Positions 17,956 through 25,063 of a stretch of DNA of 64,000 nucleotides are shown here, in pieces. The stretch's first letter is position 1, and the number at the start of each line of letters is the position of its first letter. A model generated the notes under the pieces. The model made no database searches. It was not told where the DNA came from and saw only the letters and a program-made list of their open reading frames with translations. The DNA is from Bacteroidota bacterium (GTDB lineage Bacteria; Bacteroidota; Bacteroidia; Chitinophagales; Chitinophagaceae): contig VBAR01000001.1 of the NCBI GenBank assembly GCA_005882315.1, positions 1,251,736-1,315,735 of the forward strand. The letters run 5' to 3'. Both the position numbers and the translations under genes were made by a program.

Positions 17956-18621
17956 ATGAAACAGAAAACCTTAATTCTTTGCGCAGCTACCGCATTTTTA
18001 TTTGCTTGTAATGATGAAAAAGCAAGCGATTCAAAAAGCGAAACCACTTCCGATAAAGCATCGGAAGAAGTTAAAGAAGAACCCAAAGAGAAAGCATGGA
18101 TCCCCATTGACTCTGCCGCAGCCATGAATGCCATGATGGCCGCTGGAGCATTGGGGGAAGAACATAAAATGCTTGCCAAATCAAATGGTAAATGGACAGC
18201 CGAGATGACCTATTGGGATGGTATAGACAGACCGGCCAATAAAATGACCGGTACACAGGTTACGAAGTCGATATTAGATGGACATTTCCAACAGTCAACA
18301 TTTTCCGGGGATTTTATGGGAATGCCTTTTAATGGAATTTCTACAGTGGGATATGATAACATTACGAAAGAAATTGTTTCTACCTGGATTGAAAATATGA
18401 ATACAAGCATGATGGTTATGAGAGGAAAGTGGGATGCTGCTACTAAAACTATTAATCTTACTGGTAAACAAAAAAACCCTGTCAATGGTCTTGAGTGTAC
18501 TTTGAGACAGGTATATAAAATAGTGGATGATAATAATGAGAAGATGGAAATGTATGGTCCTGATCCAAAAACAGGAAAGGAATTTAAAATGATGGAAATA
18601 AAATATACAAGGAAGAAATAA
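17956..18621 (+). CDS. DUF1579 lipoprotein
   Basis: The 221-residue product starts with a lipoprotein signal (MKQKTLILCAATAFLFAC), with the cysteine at 18 as the probable lipidation site, then an acidic/lysine-rich linker and a DUF1579 beta-sandwich: MLAKSNGKWTAEMTYWDG, FSGDFMGMPFNGISTVGYDN, IVSTWIENMNTSMMVMRGKWD, and EMYGPDPKTGKEFKMMEIKYTRK. No activity is known for the family. It is a tandem duplicate of the frameshifted copy 20 bases upstream and ends at a bidirectional terminator. Confidence 0.85.
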   Translation: MKQKTLILCAATAFLFACNDEKASDSKSETTSDKASEEVKEEPKEKAWIPIDSAAAMNAMMAAGALGEEHKMLAKSNGKWTAEMTYWDGIDRPANKMTGTQVTKSILDGHFQQSTFSGDFMGMPFNGISTVGYDNITKEIVSTWIENMNTSMMVMRGKWDAATKTINLTGKQKNPVNGLECTLRQVYKIVDDNNEKMEMYGPDPKTGKEFKMMEIKYTRKK

Positions 18622-18636
18622 AGATTATAATAAAAG

Positions 18637-18666
18637 AAAACTCCGAAATTTCTTCGGAGTTTTTTA
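18637..18666 (+). terminator. Bidirectional terminator
   Basis: AAAACTCCGAA / TTCGGAGTTTT stem with 5-base loop and A/T runs on both sides, between the DUF1579 gene and the converging sulfurtransferase gene. Confidence 0.85.
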
Positions 18667-18682
18667 TTTCTTGAAATGGATT

Positions 18683-19558
18683 CTAATCATTCTTTGTTTT
18701 TTCCATTGGCATTTTTTCATCGCGGCTCCACTCCTGCATACTGCCATCATACAGTTTCATTTTGTAACCTAATGAACGGCCAACCAAATAATCCACACTG
18801 GCGGTTTGACCGATAAAGCAATACACAACAAGTTCTTTGTTTTTATCAGGTACTACAGAAGTAAAATTTTTCTCCAATACCTCTCTTGGTTTAATTGAAT
18901 TGGTTGAATCAACCATATCCGGGTAAGGAATATTTTTAGCGCCGGTGATATGACCATCTCTTGGATTACCTGTTGGATCGCCATCATACCAGCGTTTCAT
19001 CCTTGCATCAATTACTTCTGATGATTTTGCCTGCAAAGCATTTTGTACATAATCTTTAGTTACCAGCAAACCATTATCACTTGCTGTAAAATTTCCTTTT
19101 TTAAAATCGGATGGTTTATTGGTTACCGGGTAGCCAGCTCTTTTCCATGCCTCTAATCCACCATTTAAAAAAGATACCTGTCCCCTCAGTCCATAATGTT
19201 CTAATGATAAAAACATCCGGGAAGCAATTGTTACATCCCCACCTCTGTGACATATCACAACTTTTGAATTTTTATTAATGCCCAGCTCCTGCAGCACTTT
19301 AGTCGCTGTTTTTGCATCAGCAGAAACCATATTTGCTTCCGGCGTATTGAAAGCAAGCCACTCAGGCCACAGAAAACGGGAACCCTCAATATGCTCACGG
19401 TCATAATCTGATTTTACAACAAAGCCGGTATATAAAACTACCAGGTCAGGATCTTTTAAATTTTCATTTACCCATTGCGGTGAAACAAGCACCGGCTGCT
19501 GCGCTTTTGATATAAAGCAAATAAGCAGGAACATTGTTGGGAATAATATCTTTTTCAT
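18683..19558 (-). CDS. Exported sulfurtransferase with two rhodanese domains
   Basis: From ATG 19558 the product is 291 residues with a signal peptide (MKKILFPTMFLLICFISKAQ). Two rhodanese domains follow: the first carries VVICHRGGDVT and the second VVYCFIGQTAS. In thiosulfate/3-mercaptopyruvate sulfurtransferases the catalytic cysteine is normally in the C-terminal domain; here both loops keep a cysteine. The protein should transfer sulfane sulfur in the periplasm, from thiosulfate or mercaptopyruvate. An in-frame ATG at 19651 would place 31 extra residues before the signal peptide and was not used. It appears monocistronic. Confidence 0.88.
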   Translation of the reverse strand: MKKILFPTMFLLICFISKAQQPVLVSPQWVNENLKDPDLVVLYTGFVVKSDYDREHIEGSRFLWPEWLAFNTPEANMVSADAKTATKVLQELGINKNSKVVICHRGGDVTIASRMFLSLEHYGLRGQVSFLNGGLEAWKRAGYPVTNKPSDFKKGNFTASDNGLLVTKDYVQNALQAKSSEVIDARMKRWYDGDPTGNPRDGHITGAKNIPYPDMVDSTNSIKPREVLEKNFTSVVPDKNKELVVYCFIGQTASVDYLVGRSLGYKMKLYDGSMQEWSRDEKMPMEKTKND

Positions 19559-19673
19559 ACAAAGTTTTTTAATTGATTCATTAACAAGGTAAGCGTTGAC
19601 CGTATACCTGCATGAAGCAGATTGAATCCGGAATGAAAAATTAGAAAGCATAGTATTTGGCGTTGGTGATAAA

Positions 19674-20198
19674 TCAGAAACTAAGTATCCTGAAAAACTC
19701 AGGCCATGGCCCCATCTCTTCTTTGTATTGTTTGGCCATTACCCTTGTTATTTGTGCAATATGTGTTAGGTCATGTACCACCCACGTTGATAATAGGTTT
19801 CGCAACGCTACTTCTCCCAATTTCGGGTGCATTCCTTTTTTGTCAAGATCCGCTTCCGCCAACTTCAAAGACTTTAGCCAATTTACGTTTTCGAGTCTTA
19901 CTTTTTCAAATTCATCAAGTAACTGAGACAATGTTTTTCCTTTGCTTTCTTCAAACTGTGCAAACCGGTCCCAGGGTATAAATGGTTTTGATAAACCAAA
20001 CTCCACAATGATTTTTGTTCGTGCAGCCCAGTCTGTTTTCTCGCCATGGATCAAATGTCCCACTACATCATAAGGCGAAAATGTTTCAGGCCCTTCATTA
20101 TTTATTATCCAATCTTCATCAAGATCGTTGAGTAATTTTTTCAGAACAATCGGTGTTCTTTCAAGTATTTGATAAGATTTGTTTAAATCGAATTTCAT
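19674..20198 (-). CDS. DinB-family metal-dependent protein
   Basis: The 174-residue product fits the DinB/YfiT four-helix fold. Three histidines placed like the family metal ligands are visible: the HLIHGE segment near 49-52 and the VVHDLTHIAQI segment near 144-152. Many such proteins are thiol-dependent transferases or hydrolases; this one has no assigned substrate. Its start overlaps the end of the TfoX-like gene by 4 bases (ATGA), and a VOC gene lies just upstream, so the three form a translationally coupled unit. Confidence 0.85.
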   Translation of the reverse strand: MKFDLNKSYQILERTPIVLKKLLNDLDEDWIINNEGPETFSPYDVVGHLIHGEKTDWAARTKIIVEFGLSKPFIPWDRFAQFEESKGKTLSQLLDEFEKVRLENVNWLKSLKLAEADLDKKGMHPKLGEVALRNLLSTWVVHDLTHIAQITRVMAKQYKEEMGPWPEFFRILSF

Positions 20199-20554
20199 TT
20201 CTTTTTCTTTGTTGGTTTCTTCTTACTTGCTCTTGCAATTTTATTATACTCTAATGCAAGGGTCACCCAGTACTCAAGTTTCTTTTTTGTTGTTAAAACG
20301 TCTGCATCAACAAATACAAACCCCTTCATTATTCTTCCGGTAAAATCCATTGGTTTGCAACCTTCTTTTTCAATCACTTCTTCATATTTGGCAGGATCAA
20401 GCCTAACCATTAGCCTTTCTTTTTCTACACCGACACACATTTTATCGTTTACCATAAAGCATAATCCTCCGAACATGGCTTTCTCCTCCACATTTTTATG
20501 TGTAAGAGAGATCAACTCTCTTGTCATGTCAGCTAGCTTTTCATTGTACGCCAT
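20195..20554 (-). CDS. TfoX N-terminal domain protein
   Basis: The 119-residue product, counted from ATG 20554, matches the TfoX N-terminal domain: MFGGLCFMVNDKMCVGVEKERLMVRLDP and GCKPMDFTGRIMKGFVFVD, then a lysine-rich tail (ASKKKPTKKKK). TfoX/Sxy proteins regulate competence in gamma-proteobacteria, but stand-alone N-domain proteins in Bacteroidota have no demonstrated role. An in-frame ATG at 20629 would overlap the VOC gene and add a region without similarity, so it was rejected. It begins 4 bases after the VOC gene and overlaps the DinB gene by 4. Confidence 0.85.
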   Translation of the reverse strand: MAYNEKLADMTRELISLTHKNVEEKAMFGGLCFMVNDKMCVGVEKERLMVRLDPAKYEEVIEKEGCKPMDFTGRIMKGFVFVDADVLTTKKKLEYWVTLALEYNKIARASKKKPTKKKK

Positions 20555-20558
20555 AAAA

Positions 20559-20945
20559 TTATTTTTGAGGTACTGAATGCAAACCAATGCGGTTTCCTTC
20601 CGTATCAAAAATAACAGCCATATAACCATACTCCGGGCTGATCTCTGTTTTTGGAACCATGATCTTTCCTCCGGCAGCTTCTACTCTATCCAATACAATT
20701 TGCACATCAGGGTTTCCATTCAGGTAGATCAATGGGCCATCGGTACCGGAAGGTTTGTGAAAACCACCACTATCAACCAATGCACCACCTACCTGTGTCA
20801 TCATATCATTCAAAGGAAACATCCGCATTTTAATATTAGGCAGATCAAGCGGATTAAGTTTGATATTAAAAATTGTCTCGTAAAATTTTGTTGCCCTGTC
20901 AAGATCTGTAGTTCCAATCTCGAACCAACTGATTGCATTGTTCAT
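20559..20945 (-). CDS. VOC (glyoxalase/dioxygenase superfamily) protein
   Basis: The 128-residue product has the paired beta-alpha-beta-beta-beta modules of the VOC superfamily: ISWFEIGTTDLDRATKFYETIF at the start, VGGALVDSGGFHKPSGTDGPLIYLNG in the middle and YGYMAVIFDTEGNRIGLHS at the end. Members bind a divalent metal and act on small molecules, but this subgroup has no specific function. It leads the three-gene VOC-TfoX-DinB cluster. Confidence 0.88.
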   Translation of the reverse strand: MNNAISWFEIGTTDLDRATKFYETIFNIKLNPLDLPNIKMRMFPLNDMMTQVGGALVDSGGFHKPSGTDGPLIYLNGNPDVQIVLDRVEAAGGKIMVPKTEISPEYGYMAVIFDTEGNRIGLHSVPQK

Positions 20946-20981
20946 ATTGAATTGATTTAGTTATTGAGGTTGATATAAATC

Positions 20982-22085
20982 TTACTGGTTAATATCTTTC
21001 CCTTCTTTCAGCTTTGCAATATTTGCGCTGATAGCAGCTTTTTGTGGTTCGGGAGATTGTGCCAAAGCCTTCTCAGCATATTCAATTGCTTTATTAAAAT
21101 CTCCTTTTGCAGAGTAATAAGACATGAACCCCGCATTTACAGTAAGCACATCACCGTTCTTTTTTTGATTTGCATTAAAAATTTCTAATGATCTGTCCAA
21201 TCTCTTTGCAGTTATCATATTCCTGCCAGCAGCCATATACTGGTTAGTGTTGGCAAACACTAACGCTTCGTTCATTGCAGAATCCGCCTGTGGCAGTTTA
21301 TTATTTTTTGCATACGCATTACTCAATATGCTTAGTGTTGGAAAGCTTTTAAGTCCTGATGCACGTTGTGCCCACGCCAACGCTTCTTCAAGATTGATAT
21401 TTTTATTTAAACAAAAGTTTGCAGCTGCAATAAGGTTTTGTTGGGTAAATCCTTTCTGACTTGTTACTTCATCACGCAGTTTTGCAATTACGATATTGTC
21501 AACATCTACATCTACCTTAAATGGAAAAGAAAGATATTCCCATTGCAATGCAATTACACAGTATTTTTCCCTTTGCTCAATGAATTCATACTTCAACCAT
21601 TCTACGCATTTATCCAGCTTCACAGGTTTAATATCTACCCGCAGTGCATCGAATTTTTCATCGTAAAAAAAGCTACCCCACGAGCCCGATTGATTAGAGA
21701 AAATAACAGTTGCTTTATCCGGCCATACCGCCATATGCAAACCATAAGTGCCCGCTTTAAGATCTTTACCTTCCACTTTCACATCATGTTCAAATGTAAT
21801 GATCGTATTTTCATTGGCTCCTGCACGCCAGGGCTGAGTGTTTTTGTTGGTGTTTAAGTTGACGGTAGTAAACCCGTACGAAACAGGAAAATTGGCGCCA
21901 TCACCAAATAGCTTTCCTTCCCGTTTATTTACATCAGGTCTTGAATACTTGATAGTAATGGAAGTGATACCGACTTCTTCGGAAACAGTTGCCCTTGGGT
22001 TACCACCACTAGGGGGTAGATCCATCTGGGCATTTATAGCAATGCTTAAGGAGAATAAAGCAACAGTAAGATTCAGCTTTTTCAT
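20982..22085 (-). CDS. Exported DUF2911 protein with TPR-like C-terminus
   Basis: The 367-residue product begins with a signal peptide (MKKLNLTVALFSLSIAINAQ) and a DUF2911 domain of about 180 residues: RATVSEEVGITSITIKYSRPDV, PWRAGANENTIITFEHDVKVEG, LKAGTYGLHMAVWP and SGSWGSFFYDEKFDALRVD. A helical region with tetratricopeptide character follows (about 215-360: LEEALAWAQRA, ADSAMNEALVFA, FNKAIEYAEKALAQSPEPQ). Function unknown; the TPR-like tail suggests protein contacts in the periplasm. It is transcribed toward the VOC cluster's far end and may be independent. Confidence 0.85.
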   Translation of the reverse strand: MKKLNLTVALFSLSIAINAQMDLPPSGGNPRATVSEEVGITSITIKYSRPDVNKREGKLFGDGANFPVSYGFTTVNLNTNKNTQPWRAGANENTIITFEHDVKVEGKDLKAGTYGLHMAVWPDKATVIFSNQSGSWGSFFYDEKFDALRVDIKPVKLDKCVEWLKYEFIEQREKYCVIALQWEYLSFPFKVDVDVDNIVIAKLRDEVTSQKGFTQQNLIAAANFCLNKNINLEEALAWAQRASGLKSFPTLSILSNAYAKNNKLPQADSAMNEALVFANTNQYMAAGRNMITAKRLDRSLEIFNANQKKNGDVLTVNAGFMSYYSAKGDFNKAIEYAEKALAQSPEPQKAAISANIAKLKEGKDINQ

Positions 22086-22386
22086 GTTTTTATATTTTAG
22101 TGTTGTGTAAAATTATTTTGCGATGCGGAGGAATATCAGATTTCCAGATCTTACGATAGAGTTTCCATTTACCATCTTCTTGTTTGCCGGATGTGTATGA
22201 TCGACATGATAGCAGGGAAATATGACAGCAATACAAGCTGCCAAAATTATTGATCTCATGTTTTGGTTGCTTTGATTTCCTTAAAGGTCAGAAAACTCCG
22301 GGAGTATTATTCACCGTTTATCACGGCAATTGGTCTTTTAAACGGTTTCCGGCAATTAATTGTAAAACGATCGAAATAAAGGAGCT
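22086..22386 (-). other. 300-base gap with a possible gene remnant
   Basis: No intact gene was recognised. On the reverse strand, one frame ending at 22090 contains SGKQEDGKWKLYRKIWKSD (about 22139-22190), which resembles the last strand of SnoaL/DUF4440-type proteins. Nothing upstream continues that similarity, and no good start precedes it. It may be the tail of a decayed gene. Confidence 0.3.
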
Positions 22387-22902
22387 TTATTTTTTTCTTC
22401 TGTATTCCAGGTCATATTCTGTGGTCCATGTTTTTCCATCATCATCACTGCGTTCACCCAACTGCCGGACCTTATCATTACTGAGTTTTGTAAAAGTGAG
22501 TTTTCTCATAAATACTTTTCCTTTGGGGCCAACGACCTTATCGGCATAATACACAATTTTACCGTCTGCTCCTTCTCCTCTTAAAAACTCTGTTGTATTG
22601 CCAGTATTATCAACCCATGTCTGTTGCCATTGTTTGGTAGCAACATTGTACATATTAAAACTCTTACCAGAGAAAATCAACCCTTGTTGTGAACCGGCAC
22701 TTGTCCATTCTTCAAGTATCACACAACTGTCAAGTATGATGCTGATCTTACTATCGCCACCTTTAGTTCCATTTGGTGCAAATGCCTCCCAATTACCAAC
22801 CCAAAAATCAAACTGGCGAAAGACAGGAAGCGAACAAGGTTTTTGTGCTACGAGAGATTGAACAGTAATAATGACGGCAATAGCAAAAGCAATCTTTTTC
22901 AT
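22387..22902 (-). CDS. Exported beta-barrel-like protein of unknown function
   Basis: From ATG 22902 the product is 171 residues: a signal peptide (MKKIAFAIAVIITVQSLVAQ), then PCSLPVFRQFDFWVGNWEAFAPNG, ILDSCVILEEWTSAGSQQG, FNMYNVATKQWQQTWVDNTGN and a C-terminal WTTEYDLEYRRK. The FDFWVGNW opening, the EEW segment and the tryptophan-rich strand recall the lipocalin-like DUF1579 group, also present at 17956, but the similarity is loose. Function is unknown. A TTG start two codons upstream is possible. Confidence 0.72.
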   Translation of the reverse strand: MKKIAFAIAVIITVQSLVAQKPCSLPVFRQFDFWVGNWEAFAPNGTKGGDSKISIILDSCVILEEWTSAGSQQGLIFSGKSFNMYNVATKQWQQTWVDNTGNTTEFLRGEGADGKIVYYADKVVGPKGKVFMRKLTFTKLSNDKVRQLGERSDDDGKTWTTEYDLEYRRKK

Positions 22903-23040
22903 AAGCAAACTGTTTCATCCAAGACCTGTTTTCTGTCAATTTTGTTGTTTGGCTTATCCCTTAATGTTTCCGCTTATCAGGAAGATGTGTTGGTGTTGTC
23001 AGCCTGCAATGTATCAGTTTTTAAAGAATGGATGGGGCAA

Positions 23041-23069
23041 TAAAAGCCGCTCTGCAAAAGCAGAACGGC
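23041..23069 (-). terminator. Terminator of the glycine-rich protein gene
   Basis: GCCGCTCTGC and GCAGAACGGC arms with an AAAA loop; on the reverse strand followed by TTTTATT. It lies 31 bases past the stop of the gene at 23100. Confidence 0.75.
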
Positions 23070-23099
23070 GTAATGTATAGCCATTAAACTACGAAAAGA

Positions 23100-23516
23100 T
23101 TAATTAGTATTTCGGTTACCGCCGCCGCCACCACCACGGCGCATAGTGGGCTCAATAGAATCTTTCCAGATCTTAAATTGTTCTTCTGTCAACACAGCTT
23201 TGATAATATCATTTTTTGCATTATCCCATTTTTGTCTTTCAGCCATCATTGTTTCCCTGTCAACAGTACCGGGACCACCAGCCATCATCTCCTGCATTTT
23301 TTTATCCTGGTTGCGGTGTAGCGTATTTAAAGCAGAGTCAAGTATCGCAAAGGTCTTAGCCTCCAGTTTAAAAGCACTATCCAGTTTAAAGTGAATAGCA
23401 GCTGTCCTTTCTTCAGGGGTACGGCGTTGAAAACCACCACCGCCACCACCTTGCGCTGACGCAATCGTAGTTGCTCCCATTACAAGGGCAAGCATTATTA
23501 GAAATCTTTGTTGCAT
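23100..23516 (-). CDS. Exported glycine-flanked Spy/CpxP-like protein
   Basis: The 138-residue product has a signal peptide (MQQRFLIMLALVMGATTIASAQ), then GGGGGGFQRR, a helical middle (TPEERTAAIHFKLDSAFKLEAKTFAILDS...) containing VLTEEQFKIWKDSIEP, and a closing RRGGGGGGN. The LTEEQ-like repeat is reminiscent of LTXXQ proteins such as Spy and CpxP, periplasmic chaperones, but the match is short. Symmetrical polyglycine stretches at both ends are unusual. Function unassigned. Confidence 0.68.
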   Translation of the reverse strand: MQQRFLIMLALVMGATTIASAQGGGGGGFQRRTPEERTAAIHFKLDSAFKLEAKTFAILDSALNTLHRNQDKKMQEMMAGGPGTVDRETMMAERQKWDNAKNDIIKAVLTEEQFKIWKDSIEPTMRRGGGGGGNRNTN

Positions 23517-23668
23517 TCTTTTAATTTTTAAGTTGAGTTATTAATAACAAATTTTAGACGTTTTGCGTTGTAAAAACCTTCGATACTCATAAAAAAGGCC
23601 AGAAATTGATTTCAGGCAAGCTATTTCTTATCAATATCATTAGCTTAGGCCCTTAAATCGTTTAAATA

Positions 23669-24763
23669 ATGCAAAGAATTCTTACTGTTTTAATAGCATC
23701 CGCCATTAGTGTTATATCCCGCGGGCAAGCAAATGAGAAAATGGATTTTGAGAAATATAATCCCAAGTCAACTCTGGTAGTTCCGGAACATAAATTAACA
23801 AAAGCTAAATTTCCATTTATAGATGTACACAACCATCAGTATAGTATGCCGACGCAAAACCTCACAACACTGATTACCGAGATGGATAAGCTGAATATGA
23901 AAGTGATGGTGAACCTGAGCGGTCAGAGTGGAAACAGCATTGTTCAATCGGCGAAAAATATAAAAGATAACTATCCAAAACGATTTATCGTTTTTGCAAA
24001 TGTTAATTTCAATAGAGTGGGTGAAGAAGGCTGGGGTGAAAAAGCAGCAGCTCAATTAGAAACAGATGTAAAGAATGGGGCGAATGGTCTAAAGATCTAC
24101 AAAAGCCTTGGAATGACTGAAAAGGACATTACTGGAAAACGTATTCCTGTTGATGACCCACGGCTTGACCCTGTTTGGAAAAAAGCAGGAGAATTAAAAA
24201 TACCTGTACTTATTCATACAGCCGATCCAAAATCTTTCTGGGACCCGATGGATGAAAACAATGAACGCTGGCTTGAGTTGGCAACAAAACCAGGAAGAAA
24301 AAAGAACGGTGATGCAGATACTGTTTCATGGCAGCAATTGATAGATGAACAACACCGCATGTTTAAAAAACATCCGAACACAACATTTATCAATGCACAT
24401 TTCGGTTGGCATCCGAACAATCTTCCAAAGCTCGGGCAACTGATGGATGAAATGAAAAACATGTATGTAGAGTTTGGCGCCGTGATTGCTGAACTTGGAA
24501 GACAACCACGAGAAGCAAAAAAGTTTTTTGAAAAATACCAGGACAGGATCTTATTTGGGAAAGACAGCTGGGTACCGGAAGAATATGCCACCTATTTCCG
24601 TGTGCTGGAAACAGAGGATGAATATTTTCCTTATCATAAAAAATATCATGCTTTCTGGGCTATGTATGGAATGGGCTTGCCTGATAACATTCTGAAAAAG
24701 GTATACTACAAAAATGCTTTGAAGATCATTCCGAATATTGATAAATCACAGTTTCCGGATTAA
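23669..24763 (+). CDS. Exported amidohydrolase-family metal hydrolase
   Basis: The 364-residue product has a hydrophobic leader (MQRILTVLIASAISVISRGQ) and a TIM-barrel amidohydrolase domain (PF04909 type). Metal-site residues are visible: FIDVHNHQY near 50-58 (the HxH motif), IPVLIHTADP near 177-186, FINAHFGWHPNN in the second half and ILFGKDSW near the end (the conserved Asp). The substrate is unknown; this family includes decarboxylases and lactonases. It is transcribed alone. Confidence 0.85.
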   Translation: MQRILTVLIASAISVISRGQANEKMDFEKYNPKSTLVVPEHKLTKAKFPFIDVHNHQYSMPTQNLTTLITEMDKLNMKVMVNLSGQSGNSIVQSAKNIKDNYPKRFIVFANVNFNRVGEEGWGEKAAAQLETDVKNGANGLKIYKSLGMTEKDITGKRIPVDDPRLDPVWKKAGELKIPVLIHTADPKSFWDPMDENNERWLELATKPGRKKNGDADTVSWQQLIDEQHRMFKKHPNTTFINAHFGWHPNNLPKLGQLMDEMKNMYVEFGAVIAELGRQPREAKKFFEKYQDRILFGKDSWVPEEYATYFRVLETEDEYFPYHKKYHAFWAMYGMGLPDNILKKVYYKNALKIIPNIDKSQFPD

Positions 24764-24785
24764 AAACGGGCCGGGTTAGTTGTAA

Positions 24786-24980
24786 TTATTCATAACTGCT
24801 AACCCGCATTTTCTTGCCTTCATTTACAAAGACTTTGCCTTTTTCTTTAATGGTGGATGATTGAGAAGCTTCATCACTCAATAATTTGTCCATATACTTT
24901 TTTACAGTATCTGCATTCGCTGTCTCAGCTGAACCACTAATAATGGCCTCTGTTGCGTAAGAAACCGGTAAAAAACTTTG
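24786..24980 (-). pseudogene. Possible C-terminal gene remnant
   Basis: The roughly 300 bases between the amidohydrolase gene and the next gene contain a 64-codon reverse-strand frame ending at a stop at 24786-24788. It reads like protein: SYATEAIISGSAETANADTV, then KKYMDKLLSDEASQ, and KGKVFVNEGKKMRVSSYE at the end. It has no plausible start and is closed upstream by a stop at 24981-24983. I do not recognise the family. It may be the truncated end of a lost gene or a small unannotated gene starting at an internal Met. Confidence 0.35.
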
Positions 24981-25063
24981 TTAAATGAGATCCCCAAACT
25001 TTTTCCCGGAAATGCGTATGTAATTATCTGTTTGGGGACATCCTATGAGGCAAACGACACCTT

